A stretch of 64,000 nucleotides of DNA from Sulfitobacter sp. DFL-14 (GCF_003335585.1 NZ_QBFD01000046.1:1131412-1195411); one strand, 5' to 3'; numbered from the stretch's first letter, positions 34,346 to 43,936 are shown. Notes: generated by a model not told the origin, from the letters alone. Made by a program: numbers and translations.

Positions 34346-34846
34346 ATGTTCGATACGATGACAATCACAAAAATTGCCGGCGGCCTGTTTGGTGCATGGC
34401 TGATCCTGCTGCTGGGCAAATGGGCCGGCGAAGAGATCTATCACGCCGAGGCGCATGGCGATCAATCCTATGTCATCGAAGTTGCGAGCGCCGATTCCGG
34501 TGAACCCGCCGAAGAAATCGATATGGCGGCCCTGATGGAAGCGGCTGATGCCGGCAAGGGCGAGGGGATTTTCCGCAAGTGTTCGGCCTGTCACAAGGTC
34601 GATGGCACCGATGCGGTTGGCCCGCACCTGAACGGTGTGGTCGGGCGTGACATCGCTTCGGTTGGCGGTTTCAGCTATTCCGGTGGCCTGTCCGGCAAGG
34701 AAGGCGCCTGGGATCCCGAGAAGCTGAGCGCGTTCCTGACCAGCCCCAAAGGCTGGGCGCCGGGCACCACAATGGGCTTTGCAGGGCTGAAAAAGCCCGA
34801 AGATCGCGCCAATGTGATCGCCTATCTGCAGAGCCTGGGTGGCTGA
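34346..34846 (+). CDS. Membrane-anchored class I cytochrome c (cytochrome cy / c552 type)
   Basis: A 166-residue electron carrier with an uncleaved N-terminal anchor (MFDTMTITKIAGGLFGAWLILLLG), an acidic flexible linker and a heme domain with KCSACHK (C79, C82, H83) and the methionine ligand in TTMGFAGL. Such proteins connect the bc1 complex to cytochrome oxidases in Rhodobacteraceae. The start at 34346 aligns with known members; ATG 34340 is two codons earlier. A terminator follows. Confidence 0.9.
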   Translation: MFDTMTITKIAGGLFGAWLILLLGKWAGEEIYHAEAHGDQSYVIEVASADSGEPAEEIDMAALMEAADAGKGEGIFRKCSACHKVDGTDAVGPHLNGVVGRDIASVGGFSYSGGLSGKEGAWDPEKLSAFLTSPKGWAPGTTMGFAGLKKPEDRANVIAYLQSLGG

Positions 34847-34861
34847 AAAACAACGCGATTG

Positions 34862-34896
34862 ATGCAAGGGCCGTCCGATTTGGGCGGCCTTTTGCA
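34862..34896 (+). terminator. Terminator after the cytochrome c gene
   Basis: AAGGGCCGTCC / GGGCGGCCTTTT forms a stem with a T-run, 16 bases past the stop codon. Confidence 0.8.
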
Positions 34897-35012
34897 TGTC
34901 TGCGCAGGCTCGGCCCCAAGATTACATATTCGCAACTTGTATCTTGGCGGCGTTGGCCTTTAGCTTACATCTGGTTTGAACAGACGATTTGAGACCCTCA
35001 AAGGAGAGCCTG

Positions 35013-36947
35013 ATGATCCGATCCCAGTCCCGCGCCGCCGAACTGCCCCCTGCGAACCGGCTTTGGACAGCCTGGAACGCGCTGTTGGTGATCGGTCTGG
35101 CACTTGGGCTTGCCACTGCCGCAGCCGCCCAGGACGAAAAGATCATCAAGAGCCACGGGTATTCCTTTTACGGCGATCTGAAATATCCGGCGGATTACAC
35201 CCACTTCGACTATGTGAATCCCGATGCGCCCAAGGGGGGCGAGATTTCCTTTTCCCAGCTGGGTACGTTTGATTCAATGAATCCCTACAGCCGCAAGGGG
35301 CGCGGCGGGGCGCTGTCCTATATGATGTACGAAAGCCTTCTGGGCGAAGGCACGGGGAACGAGGCCGCCCCGGCCGATGTTTACGGCGAACAATACTGCC
35401 TGCTGTGCGAGAGCCTTGAATACCCCGAGGACAAATCCTGGGTGATCTTCCACATGCGCAAGGATGCGACGTTTTCCACCGGCGATCCTGTGACTGCACA
35501 TGACATCGAATTCAGCCACAACCTGCTGCTGGATCAGGGTCTGCAATCTTATGCCGATGCGGTGCGCAAGCGTATCCCCAAGGTCGAGGTGATCGACGAC
35601 TACACCATCAAGTTCTACTTCACCGACGGCATCTCGAGGCGCAGTCTGATCGACCAGGTGGGTGGCGTGCCGGCGTGGTCCAAGAAATGGTACGACGACA
35701 CCGGCGCGCGGCTGGACGAAAGCCGTCTGACGGCATCGCCCGGGTCCGGCCCCTACATGATCGACAGCATAGATGTGAACCGCCGCATCGTTTACAAGCG
35801 CAACCCCGACTACTGGGGCAAGGACCTGCCGTTCAACGTGGGCCGCAACAACTTCGACACGATCCGCGTGGAATATTTCGGCGACGACACTGCCGCATTC
35901 GAAAGCTTCAAGGCGGGTGAATACACCTTCCGGGTCGAAGGCGATTCCAAGGTATGGGCAACGGGCTACGAGTTTCCAAAGGTCCAGCAGGGTCAAGTCA
36001 TCAAGGAAGAGATCCCCGACGGTGCGCCGCCGACGGCGAGCGGGATCGTGTTCAACCTTGCCTCGGAACCCTTCCAGGACAAGCGCGTCCGCGAGGCAGT
36101 GGCACTTGGCTTCAACTTCGAATGGACCAACGAGTCGCTGCAATACGGCCTGTTTGCGCCCCGCGCGTCGTTCAGCCAGGACACGCCCTTGATGGCCAGT
36201 GGCAAGCCCGAAGGGGCGGAGCTGGCGTTCCTGCAGGACCTCGGCGATCTGGTCCCGGCGGAGGTGTTCGAGGAAGACGCGGTCGTGCCGCATACCTCGG
36301 ACGCCTCGCGTCTGCTGGACCGGGGCAACCTGCGCCGGGCCATGCGGCTGCTGGACGAGGCGGGATATACGGTTGGCGGCGACGGCAAGCGGATCGGGCC
36401 GGACGGCCAACCGCTGACGCTGACGTTCCTGCTCAACTCGTCGGGTTCGCCCACGCTGCGGGCGGTGGTGGAAAACTTCATGTCCAACCTCGACGCCATG
36501 GGCATCAACGCCGTGCTGGAGAACGTGGACAGCGCGCAATACACCTCGCGCGAGCGGGACCGCGATTATGACATGGTGTTCGACGCCTATCCGTCGCTTC
36601 TGGGCACCGGCACCGGTCTTGCGCAGCGTTTCGGGTCCGAGGCCGCAACCTATTCGCTGTTCAACCCCGCCGGGCTTGCCAGTCCGCTGGTGGATGCGAT
36701 CATCGAAAAGTCGCTGGCCGCCGAAACGCAGGAAGAAGAGGATGCCTCGATCACCGCGCTCGACCGGGTGCTGCGGCACGAATTTTTCATGATCCCGGTG
36801 TGGTACAAACCGACCTACTGGGTGGCGTATTACGATCAATACGGGCATCCGGCAGAGCAACCCGCCTATGCCTTGGGTTACCTCGATTTCTGGTGGTACG
36901 ACGCGGACAAGGCGCAGGCATTGCGCGATGCTGGCGCACTGAGGTAA
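35013..36947 (+). CDS. yejA: ABC transporter substrate-binding protein, YejA type
   Basis: A 644-residue periplasmic solute-binding protein of family 5 with a signal segment (LLVIGLALGLATAAAAQD). It starts the mature chain with KIIKSHGYSFYGDLKYPADYTHFDYVNPDAPKGGE, typical of YejA, which delivers oligopeptides, including microcin C-like peptides, to YejBEF. AAAGGAGAGCC precedes ATG 35013; a longer start is less likely. yejB follows after 9 bases, giving the yejABEF order. Confidence 0.93.
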   Translation: MIRSQSRAAELPPANRLWTAWNALLVIGLALGLATAAAAQDEKIIKSHGYSFYGDLKYPADYTHFDYVNPDAPKGGEISFSQLGTFDSMNPYSRKGRGGALSYMMYESLLGEGTGNEAAPADVYGEQYCLLCESLEYPEDKSWVIFHMRKDATFSTGDPVTAHDIEFSHNLLLDQGLQSYADAVRKRIPKVEVIDDYTIKFYFTDGISRRSLIDQVGGVPAWSKKWYDDTGARLDESRLTASPGSGPYMIDSIDVNRRIVYKRNPDYWGKDLPFNVGRNNFDTIRVEYFGDDTAAFESFKAGEYTFRVEGDSKVWATGYEFPKVQQGQVIKEEIPDGAPPTASGIVFNLASEPFQDKRVREAVALGFNFEWTNESLQYGLFAPRASFSQDTPLMASGKPEGAELAFLQDLGDLVPAEVFEEDAVVPHTSDASRLLDRGNLRRAMRLLDEAGYTVGGDGKRIGPDGQPLTLTFLLNSSGSPTLRAVVENFMSNLDAMGINAVLENVDSAQYTSRERDRDYDMVFDAYPSLLGTGTGLAQRFGSEAATYSLFNPAGLASPLVDAIIEKSLAAETQEEEDASITALDRVLRHEFFMIPVWYKPTYWVAYYDQYGHPAEQPAYALGYLDFWWYDADKAQALRDAGALR

Positions 36948-36956
36948 GCCGCAAGC

Positions 36957-38036
36957 ATGGGCGCCTATATCCTCAGACGATTGTTGCTGATCATTCCGAC
37001 GCTGATCGGGATCATGGTGATCAACTTCGTCCTCGTGCAGTTCGTCCCCGGTGGCCCGGTGGAGCAGGCCATCGCCCGCATCCAGGGCGGCGGCGACGTC
37101 TTTGCGGGCTTCGCGGGCGGCGAAGAGGGCGGGAACGCGGCGCTGTCGAACGAGAACTACGTGGGCTCGCGCGGGTTGCCGCCCGAATTCATTGCGGAAC
37201 TCGAGCGGGAGTACGGCTTTGACAAACCCCCGGTCGAACGGTTCTTCAACATGCTCTGGAATTATGCCCGGTTCGATTTCGGCGACAGCTATTTCCGGTC
37301 GATTTCGGTGATCGAGCTGATCAAGGAAAAGCTGCCGGTGTCGATCACCCTGGGGCTTTGGTCGACGCTGATTGCCTATATCGTATCGATCCCGCTGGGC
37401 ATCCGCAAGGCGATCAAGGATGGCAGCCGCTTCGATACCTGGACATCGGGTGCGATCATCGCGGCCTATGCGATACCGGGGTTCCTGTTTGCGATCCTGC
37501 TGCTGGTGCTGTTTGCCGGCGGATCCTATTGGCAGATATTCCCGCTGCGGGGGCTGACCAGCGACAACTGGCACAGCCTGTCGCCGATGGGCAAGGTCGT
37601 GGATTACTTCTGGCACATCACCCTGCCTGTCCTGGCCTCGACCATCAGCGCCTTTGCCACGCTGACCCTGCTGACCAAGAACAGCTTTCTGGACGAGATC
37701 AAGAAACACTATGTCATGACCGCGCGGGCCAAGGGCCTGTCGGAGCGGCGCGTGCTGTACGGGCATGTCTTCCGCAACGCCATGCTGATCGTGATCGCGG
37801 GCTTTCCGGCGGTGTTCATCGGTGTCTTCTTTGGCGGCTCGCTGATCATCGAGACGATCTTTTCGCTGGACGGGCTTGGGCGGCTCGGCTTTGAGGCTGC
37901 GGTGGCGCGGGATTATCCCATCGTCTTCGGCACCCTGTTCATCTTTGGCCTGATCGGGCTGATTGTCGGCATCCTGTCGGACCTGATGTATGTGCTGGTG
38001 GATCCGCGTATTGATTTCGAGCGGCGGGAAGGCTGA
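36957..38036 (+). CDS. yejB: ABC transporter permease YejB
   Basis: A 359-residue permease with six membrane segments and the EAA motif region [25 protein letters not shown] that contacts the ATPase. It begins [34 protein letters not shown]. It overlaps yejE by one base (TGATG), so translation is coupled. It forms the peptide channel with YejE. Confidence 0.94.
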   Translation: MGAYILRRLLLIIPTLIGIMVINFVLVQFVPGGPVEQAIARIQGGGDVFAGFAGGEEGGNAALSNENYVGSRGLPPEFIAELEREYGFDKPPVERFFNMLWNYARFDFGDSYFRSISVIELIKEKLPVSITLGLWSTLIAYIVSIPLGIRKAIKDGSRFDTWTSGAIIAAYAIPGFLFAILLLVLFAGGSYWQIFPLRGLTSDNWHSLSPMGKVVDYFWHITLPVLASTISAFATLTLLTKNSFLDEIKKHYVMTARAKGLSERRVLYGHVFRNAMLIVIAGFPAVFIGVFFGGSLIIETIFSLDGLGRLGFEAAVARDYPIVFGTLFIFGLIGLIVGILSDLMYVLVDPRIDFERREG

Positions 38037-39217
38037 TGTCACAGGTTGATCTGATCCCCGAACGCGCCCCCGGTCAGGATGCGCCCCCGCCCGTGCCCCA
38101 GGCCCCGCGCGGCTGGCTGTCGCCGCTGAACAAGCGGCGCTGGCGCAATTTCAGCCGCAACCGCAGGGCCTTTTGGAGCCTGTGGATCTTTGTCATCCTG
38201 TTCGGCATCTCGCTGTTTGCCGAATTCGTCGCCAACGACAAACCGATCCTCGTGAACTACCGCGGCGAATACTACATGCCGATCTTCAGCTTCTATCCCG
38301 AAACGGCCTTTGGCGGTGATTTCCAGACCGAGGCGGTCTATCGCGACCCGGAGGTGAAATGCCTGATCGCGACCGGCGGGCTGGAGCAGTGTTTCGACGA
38401 CCCCGGGGCGCTGATTGCGGATGCGCAGGACGGCATGGTCGCAGGCGAGGCGATCGAGAAGGGCTGGAGCATCTGGCCGCCGATCCCCTATTCCTTCAAC
38501 ACCGCGGTGGACCGGCCCGGTGCCGCACCGCTGCCGCCCAATGGCCAGAACCTGCTGGGCACCGATGGCACCAAGCGCGATGTGCTGGCGCGGGTGATCT
38601 ATGGCTTCCGCCTGTCGATCATCTTTACCCTGATCGTCACCGGACTTGCCTCGCTCATCGGCATCTTTGCCGGGGCGGTACAGGGGTTCTTTGGCGGCTG
38701 GCTCGACCTGATCTTTCAGCGGATCATCGAGATCTGGTCATCGACCCCGTCGCTTTATGTCATCATCATCATGTTCGCGATCCTGGGGCGCAGTTTCTGG
38801 CTGCTGGTGATCCTGCTGACGCTGTTTTCCTGGACCGCGCTGGTGGGTGTGGTGCGCGCCGAATTCCTGCGCGCCCGGAACCTGGAATATGTCCGCGCCG
38901 CCCGCGCGCTGGGCGTGGGCAATGCCACCATCATGTTCCGCCATATGCTGCCCAATGCCATGGTGGCGACGCTGACCATGCTGCCTTTCATCATCACCGG
39001 CACAATCAGCACGCTGGCGATCCTCGATTTCCTGGGCTTCGGCCTGCCGTCCTCTGCCCCCTCGCTGGGAGAGCTGACCCTGCAGGCGAAGCAGAACCTG
39101 CAGGCCCCCTGGCTGACCTTCACCGCGTTTTGCACCTTTGCGATCATGCTGTCGCTACTGGTGTTCATCTTTGAGGGTATCCGCGACGCCTTTGACCCAA
39201 GAAAGACCTTCACATGA
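38036..39217 (+). CDS. yejE: ABC transporter permease YejE
   Basis: A 393-residue permease with a long N-terminal cytoplasmic part, six membrane segments and the motif EYVRAARALGVGNATIMFRHMLPNA. It has the extended periplasmic insert typical of YejE (about residues 65-185). It starts in overlap with yejB. A double-palindrome repeat separates it from yejF by 67 bases, so the operon is interrupted by a hairpin. Confidence 0.94.
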   Translation: MSQVDLIPERAPGQDAPPPVPQAPRGWLSPLNKRRWRNFSRNRRAFWSLWIFVILFGISLFAEFVANDKPILVNYRGEYYMPIFSFYPETAFGGDFQTEAVYRDPEVKCLIATGGLEQCFDDPGALIADAQDGMVAGEAIEKGWSIWPPIPYSFNTAVDRPGAAPLPPNGQNLLGTDGTKRDVLARVIYGFRLSIIFTLIVTGLASLIGIFAGAVQGFFGGWLDLIFQRIIEIWSSTPSLYVIIIMFAILGRSFWLLVILLTLFSWTALVGVVRAEFLRARNLEYVRAARALGVGNATIMFRHMLPNAMVATLTMLPFIITGTISTLAILDFLGFGLPSSAPSLGELTLQAKQNLQAPWLTFTAFCTFAIMLSLLVFIFEGIRDAFDPRKTFT

Positions 39218-39225
39218 CGCAGGAT

Positions 39226-39269
39226 CGGAATTTTCGAAAATTCCGGACCGATTTCTTCGAAGAAATCGG
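39226..39269. repeat. Double-palindrome repeat, copy B, inside the yej operon
   Basis: CGGAATTTTCGAAAATTCCG (39226-39245), a perfect 20-bp palindrome, is followed after two bases by a perfect 22-bp palindrome at 39248-39269 with CCGATTTCTT arm sequence. It begins 8 bases after yejE and ends 15 bases before the yejF ATG. Confidence 0.93.
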
Positions 39270-39284
39270 GCAGGGGGTGCGCGG

Positions 39285-40868
39285 ATGACCACACCGCTTC
39301 TGGATGTCCGCAACCTGAACGTCTCGTTCCGGCAGGACGGCGCGCTGACCCATGCGGTGCGTGGTGTGTCCTTTTCCGTGGAACGGGGGGAGACCGTGGC
39401 ACTGGTGGGCGAAAGTGGCTCGGGCAAATCCGTTTCGGCACTGTCGACCGTGTCGCTTCTGGGTGACAGTGCCGAAGTGTCGGGCTCCGTCACCTATGAC
39501 GGCCAGCAGATGATCGGTGCGGATGCGGCATTGCTGCGCAAGGTGCGCGGCAATGACATCAGCTTTATCTTCCAGGAGCCGATGACATCGCTGAACCCGC
39601 TGCACACCATCGAAAAGCAGCTGGGCGAAAGCATCGCGCTGCATCAGGGTCTGACCGGCGCGCAGGCGCGTGCGCGGATTCTCGAACTGCTGGAAAAGGT
39701 GGGGATCACCGATGCGCAGAGCCGCCTGGGCGCCTATCCGCACCAATTGTCCGGCGGGCAGCGCCAGCGGGTGATGATCGCCATGGCGCTGGCCAACAAG
39801 CCCGATGTTCTGATCGCGGATGAGCCGACCACGGCGCTGGATGTCACGATCCAGGCGCAGATCCTCGACCTGCTGAAGGACCTCAAGGACAGCGAAGGCA
39901 TGGGGCTGCTGTTCATCACCCATGACCTCGGCATTGTCCGCCGCATCGCCGACCGCGTCTGCGTGATGCAGCATGGCGAGATCGTGGAGCAGGGGCCGAC
40001 GCGGGAAATTTTCGACAACCCGCAGCACCCCTATACGCTGAAACTGCTCAGCGCTGAACCCACGGGCAGCCCCGCGCCCGCCCCCGCGGAAGCGCCCGAG
40101 ATTGTATCGACAGAGAACCTCAAGGTCTGGTTCCCGATCCAGCGCGGCCTGCTGCGGCGCACCGTGGGCCATGTGAAGGCGGTCAACGACATGTCGCTGA
40201 CGCTGCACGCGGGGGAAACCCTGGGCATCGTGGGGGAAAGCGGATCGGGCAAGACGACAATGGCGCTTGCCATCATGCGGCTGATCCAGTCGGACGGGCG
40301 GATCACCTTCATGGGGCAGGACGTGCGGCAATGGTCCACCCGGCAGTTGCGGCGGCTGCGGGCGGATATGCAGATCGTCTTCCAGGACCCGTTCGGCTCG
40401 CTCAGCCCGCGCATGACATGTTTCCAGATCATCGCCGAGGGCCTTGGGATTCACGGGGTCGGCAAGGGCCAGGATCAGCGGATTCTGGTGCATGAGGTGA
40501 TGATGGAAGTGGGGCTCGACCCGGCCACGATGGACCGCTATCCGCACGAGTTTTCCGGCGGTCAGCGGCAGCGCATCGCGATTGCCCGCGCCATGGTGCT
40601 GCGCCCCCGTCTGCTGGTGCTGGACGAGCCGACATCGGCGCTGGACATGACGGTGCAGGTCCAGATCGTCGAACTGCTCCGCGACCTGCAAAGGAAATAC
40701 GGGCTGGCCTATCTTTTCATCAGCCACGACCTGCGGGTGGTGCGTGCCATGTCGCATAAGGTCATGGTGATGAAACGGGGCGATGTGATCGAATACGGGC
40801 CGGTGGATGATCTGTATGACAATCCGCAGACCGACTATACCCGCGCCCTGCTGCAGGCCACGACCTGA
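39285..40868 (+). CDS. yejF: ABC transporter ATP-binding protein YejF (double ATPase)
   Basis: A 527-residue protein with two ABC ATPase domains: first Walker [13 protein letters not shown] (about residues 42-53) with Walker [13 protein letters not shown], second [12 protein letters not shown] (about 315-326) with [12 protein letters not shown]. Each domain carries the signature LSGGQRQR or [11 protein letters not shown] 39285 ([17 protein letters not shown]) is preceded by AGGGGG. It powers peptide import by YejABE. Confidence 0.94.
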   Translation: MTTPLLDVRNLNVSFRQDGALTHAVRGVSFSVERGETVALVGESGSGKSVSALSTVSLLGDSAEVSGSVTYDGQQMIGADAALLRKVRGNDISFIFQEPMTSLNPLHTIEKQLGESIALHQGLTGAQARARILELLEKVGITDAQSRLGAYPHQLSGGQRQRVMIAMALANKPDVLIADEPTTALDVTIQAQILDLLKDLKDSEGMGLLFITHDLGIVRRIADRVCVMQHGEIVEQGPTREIFDNPQHPYTLKLLSAEPTGSPAPAPAEAPEIVSTENLKVWFPIQRGLLRRTVGHVKAVNDMSLTLHAGETLGIVGESGSGKTTMALAIMRLIQSDGRITFMGQDVRQWSTRQLRRLRADMQIVFQDPFGSLSPRMTCFQIIAEGLGIHGVGKGQDQRILVHEVMMEVGLDPATMDRYPHEFSGGQRQRIAIARAMVLRPRLLVLDEPTSALDMTVQVQIVELLRDLQRKYGLAYLFISHDLRVVRAMSHKVMVMKRGDVIEYGPVDDLYDNPQTDYTRALLQATT

Positions 40869-40878
40869 GCGGCGGGAG

Positions 40879-40907
40879 CGGAATTTTCGAAAATTCCGGG
40901 CCGTTTT
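40879..40907. repeat. Double-palindrome repeat, copy C (split)
   Basis: CGGAATTTTCGAAAATTCCG (40879-40898) is identical to copy B. The second palindrome is broken: its left half CCGTTTT is at 40901-40907, and a matching right half AAAACGG is found 108 bases later at 41016-41022, as though sequence had been inserted in it. Confidence 0.8.
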
Positions 40908-41022
40908 ATTTGAATACAGTGTTTCGGGATAAACCTGAAACATCCCACATCACTTTTCGCGTTCGACCGAAGGGAGAGGCAGCGAATAAGTGATTCAAAT
41001 ATATCCCGAAACGTCAAAACGG
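40901..41022. repeat. Nested inverted-repeat element of about 120 bp
   Basis: Three nested perfect or near-perfect stems: CCGTTTT/AAAACGG (40901-40907, 41016-41022), GTTTCGGGATA/TATCCCGAAAC (40921-40931, 41002-41012) and ATCACTTTTCGC/GCGAATAAGTGAT (40949-40960, 40982-40994). A further pair ATTTGAAT/ATTCAAAT (40908-40915, 40993-41000) crosses them. It could be a small mobile palindrome or structured RNA. Confidence 0.75.
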
Positions 41023-41136
41023 CGCAGGACGCCGGGGCCACGGCAGCCTGAATTGGCGCTTGCGCTGCCTGCGGTTGAAAGCGGCCGGGCCGGTGTCTGA
41101 GCGGCCCCGCGCCTGCTTTCCCCGTAGTCACAGCCG

Positions 41137-41283
41137 TTACAGGCGGCTCAGGTCGATGCAGCTGGTCTTGGCGCGCTGCCACCAGCGCAGGCGCGATGTC
41201 TTTGCGCCGGGCAGAATGCTGCGGACAGAGAGGCAGTTGGTCCGGGTCGCGGTTTGCATGGCGGATGCGTATATACTTAACAT
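41137..41283 (-). CDS. 48-residue small protein, DUF1127-like start
   Basis: A short reading frame on the minus strand, 48 codons plus TAA, with AAGGAG placed 8 bases before its ATG, one of the best ribosome binding sites in the region. It begins MLSIYASAMQTATRTN and ends RLRWWQRAKTSCIDLSRL, basic and with an aromatic pair. The start resembles small DUF1127-type proteins often found beside LysR genes in this group, though the usual arginine-rich C-terminal motif is not seen. It is divergent from the LysR gene, 100 bases away. Family assignment is tentative. Confidence 0.5.
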   Translation of the reverse strand: MLSIYASAMQTATRTNCLSVRSILPGAKTSRLRWWQRAKTSCIDLSRL

Positions 41284-41348
41284 GTCGGGCTCTCCTTGTG
41301 CTGCGTTTCACCCTTTCAATACTGGGCATTTCCCGGCAAAATGCGACT

Positions 41349-41367
41349 CATGTATCGTTTCTACATG
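41349..41367. promoter_or_regulatory. CATGTA-N7-TACATG palindrome before the LysR gene
   Basis: A perfect 6-bp inverted repeat with a 7-base spacer, 17 bases before the LysR ATG and 66 bases from the start of the divergent 48-aa ORF. It is a plausible LysR binding site. Confidence 0.55.
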
Positions 41368-41383
41368 TAAGTCAGGTTTTCAT

Positions 41384-42286
41384 ATGGATTGGAAGCAACT
41401 GCCCCCGATGGCCGCGCTGCGGGCCTTTTCCGCCTTTGCCCAAAGCGGCAATGTGCAGGCGGCGGGTGATGCGCTGGGGGTCAGCCACGCGGCGATCAGC
41501 CAGCAATTGCGGGTGCTTGAGAAACATCTGGACGTGGCGCTGCTGGATCGGTCGGGCCGGTCGATGCGCCTGACCCCGGCGGGCGAGGTGCTGGCCAAGG
41601 CGCTGCACGCGGGTTTCGCCGCGATGATCGAGGCGGCGCAGGAAATCACCGGAACGCGGGACGAGCGGCCTTTGCATATCTCCTGCACGCCGACCTTTGC
41701 CGCCTCCTGGCTGATGCCGCGCCTGCCGTCGTTTCGCGCCCAGCATCCGGAGGCGAATCTGCGGCTTGATCCCACGCCGGTGCTTGCGCCGCTCTCGCCG
41801 GACGGCATTGACATCGCGATCCGCTACGGCGTCGGCCCCTGGCCGGGGCTGGAGACGGAGCTGCTGCTGGAATCCCCCATGGTGGTGGTTGCGGCGCCCT
41901 CGCTGGTGGGGGAGGGGCCCTTGCCGCCGATTGACGCCCTGTCAGGCTACCCCTGGCTGGAGGAGGCGAGCACCTCGGAAAGCACCGATTGGCTGCGCCG
42001 TTTCGGCAATGGTGCGCTGGCTCCGAAGGCGCTGATGCAGGTCCCGGGCAATCTGCTGCTTGACGGGGCCCGGAACGGGCAGGGGGTGGCGGTGACGGTG
42101 CTTTTGTTCGTGGCACGCGACATTGCCGCCGGACGGTTGCGGGAATTGCACCGGACGGAAAGACCCGGATCGGGCTATAACATCGTTACGCGGCCCGGCG
42201 TGATGCGGCCCGCGCTGAAGGATTTCGTGCGTTGGATTCGCCGTGAGGCGGCGCAGGATCAGGCGGTCAGCCGGGCCCGATCATGA
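41384..42286 (+). CDS. LysR family transcriptional regulator (GcvA-like)
   Basis: A 300-residue regulator with an N-terminal winged helix: LPPMAALRAFSAFAQSGNVQAAGDALGVSHAAISQQLRVLEKHLDVALLDRSGRSMRLTPAG (about residues 5-66), then an effector-binding domain. The start MDWKQLPPMAALRAF is typical of GcvA-like LysR proteins. No strong ribosome binding site precedes ATG 41384. Its 3' end overlaps the D,D-carboxypeptidase by 20 bases, tail to tail. Likely targets are itself and the divergent small ORF. Confidence 0.88.
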   Translation: MDWKQLPPMAALRAFSAFAQSGNVQAAGDALGVSHAAISQQLRVLEKHLDVALLDRSGRSMRLTPAGEVLAKALHAGFAAMIEAAQEITGTRDERPLHISCTPTFAASWLMPRLPSFRAQHPEANLRLDPTPVLAPLSPDGIDIAIRYGVGPWPGLETELLLESPMVVVAAPSLVGEGPLPPIDALSGYPWLEEASTSESTDWLRRFGNGALAPKALMQVPGNLLLDGARNGQGVAVTVLLFVARDIAAGRLRELHRTERPGSGYNIVTRPGVMRPALKDFVRWIRREAAQDQAVSRARS

Positions 42287-43733
42287 AGCAGCTGACATTG
42301 CGCGCGGCCAGCCTGCGGCAGGCCAGGTCGGCGCTGTCGCGGGTCATGCCGAGGAAATTGGCATCAAACCCCTGCGGGCGCTGCACCACCTTGCGCAGGC
42401 TGCCGTCCAGGGTTGCCATTTCTGCCAGTGCGGTCTTGAGCAGCACCTTTTCGGCGGCATAGCGGCTGGGATAGCGGCCCACGTTGACACCCCATTGGCG
42501 TCCGCCGGATGTCGACAGCCGGGTGACCACTTCCTGCTCCACGGGGGCTGCCGCTGCGGCTGCGGGGGCGTCTGAGACCCTGGGCCGCAGGGTCGGGCGC
42601 ACGGAAGCCTGCGCCGCAGAAGCGAGGGTGACCACGGCGTCGCTTTCGGCGGGTTTCGCCGGTGTCGGGGCCGGAGTCTGCACGGCTTCCTTGAGGGCTG
42701 CGGTGATGTCTGCATTTGTCACGACAGATTCCGCAGAGGCTACCATGACAGGCGCGTCGCTGCCGGGGCGCAATTGCGGCCGCTTGGAACTTTTGACCGC
42801 GCCGACCAGGCGAATCGTCTTGCCGGCGCCACCCGGTACGGCACCTGCGCTGTCGTCCTCGACATCGGCGTAAACCGTTTCACGCTGGGGCTTGCGCAAC
42901 GGGGCATTCGACGGCGCACGGCGGAACCCGAGATCCATCAGCTCGGCCACCTTGGCGTTGCGCGATGCCGTGGACTGACCGCCGAAAACGGTCACGATGA
43001 TACGCTCGTTGCCACGTTCGGCAGAGGCGGTCAGGTTGAAACCCGCCGCCCTTGTATAGCCGGTCTTGATCCCGTCGGCGCCTTTGTAGGAGCTCAGGAA
43101 GCGCCGGTTGGTGTGGCTGACCTTCTTGACCCCGGCATCGGCCTCGATGCGCGAGAACAGGTTGTAGTATTGCGGGTAATCATACAGCAGGTGCCGCCCC
43201 ATCAGCGTCATGTCATGGGCGGTGGAGAGATGGCCCGCCTCGGTCAGCCCGTGCATGTTCTTGAAGGTCGTCCGCGTCATCCCCAGAGATTTGGCGGTCC
43301 GGTTCATCCGGCGGGCGAATTTGGCTTCGGACCCTTCGATTGCCTCGCCGATGGCGGTGGCGGCGTCGTTGGCGGATTTCACGGCGGCGGCGCGGATCAG
43401 GTAGCGCAGCGCGATCTTCTGACCCGGACGCAGACCCAGCTTGCTGGGCGGCTCGGACGCGGCATTCTGCGAGACCGTCACTTTGGTATCGAGCGAAATT
43501 TCACCACGTTCGATCGCCTCGAAGGCGATATAAAGCGTCATCATCTTGGTCAGGGAAGCAGGGTGCAGCCGGGTATCGGCGTTCTGCGCATGCAGGACCT
43601 TTCCGGTCCTGGCGTCGATCACATAAGCAGCATAGGGGGCGGCGATGGCGCTGAGCGGCAGAATGACCAGAAGCCATAGTGCTGCGAGGAAAAATAGCCC
43701 GAAACGGGCCGGCTGAATGCGCCGCGCCTTCAT
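42267..43733 (-). CDS. D-alanyl-D-alanine carboxypeptidase with C-terminal SPOR domain
   Basis: A 488-residue penicillin-binding protein of the DacA/DacC class trimming peptidoglycan pentapeptides. After a signal segment (about residues 12-32) come the active-site motifs SLTK (S60-K63), SAN (120-122) and KTG (223-225). A proline/alanine/valine-rich linker (about 300-400) leads to a C-terminal SPOR domain (about 405-488, with GGRQWGVNVGRYPSRYAAEKVLLKTAL) that binds denuded septal glycan. ATG 43733 was chosen because the signal peptide begins there. Confidence 0.92.
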   Translation of the reverse strand: MKARRIQPARFGLFFLAALWLLVILPLSAIAAPYAAYVIDARTGKVLHAQNADTRLHPASLTKMMTLYIAFEAIERGEISLDTKVTVSQNAASEPPSKLGLRPGQKIALRYLIRAAAVKSANDAATAIGEAIEGSEAKFARRMNRTAKSLGMTRTTFKNMHGLTEAGHLSTAHDMTLMGRHLLYDYPQYYNLFSRIEADAGVKKVSHTNRRFLSSYKGADGIKTGYTRAAGFNLTASAERGNERIIVTVFGGQSTASRNAKVAELMDLGFRRAPSNAPLRKPQRETVYADVEDDSAGAVPGGAGKTIRLVGAVKSSKRPQLRPGSDAPVMVASAESVVTNADITAALKEAVQTPAPTPAKPAESDAVVTLASAAQASVRPTLRPRVSDAPAAAAAAPVEQEVVTRLSTSGGRQWGVNVGRYPSRYAAEKVLLKTALAEMATLDGSLRKVVQRPQGFDANFLGMTRDSADLACRRLAARNVSCFMIGPG

Positions 43734-43894
43734 TGGAAACCTGCCTTTTACTGCCTCTGGACCGCCGATTTTTCGACTGGCCACAATTTGATTACAGTTA
43801 AGGTAACACAGGAACCGATTTCGGGAAAGGCATAACGTACTGGTAAATCAGCGAAAATGAGGCCGGGTGACCTCCACATCTAGGGGGAGGAAAA

Positions 43895-43936
43895 TCTGAT
43901 GCCACAATAGGGGCGATTAAGGCAAGATTGTGGCAG
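43895..43936 (-). terminator. Hairpin downstream of the HAD gene
   Basis: TGCCACAAT (43900-43908) and ATTGTGGCA (43927-43935) are perfect 9-bp arms; on the minus strand the stem is followed by ATTTTCC. It begins about 50 bases past the HAD stop codon and may end that transcript. Confidence 0.5.

Larger units (their letters stand above)
40869..41136. other. Palindrome-rich gap after yejF
   Basis: No gene is supported here. The gap contains repeat copy C and a nested inverted repeat at 40901-41022, and then about 110 bases with no clear feature before the 48-aa reading frame. Confidence 0.6.

Noticed and set aside
35274-38042. A 922-codon open frame on the minus strand, opposite yejA and yejB
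   Set aside because: It is a histidine-, arginine- and glutamine-rich shadow of two well-supported genes, with no family resemblance or ribosome binding site.
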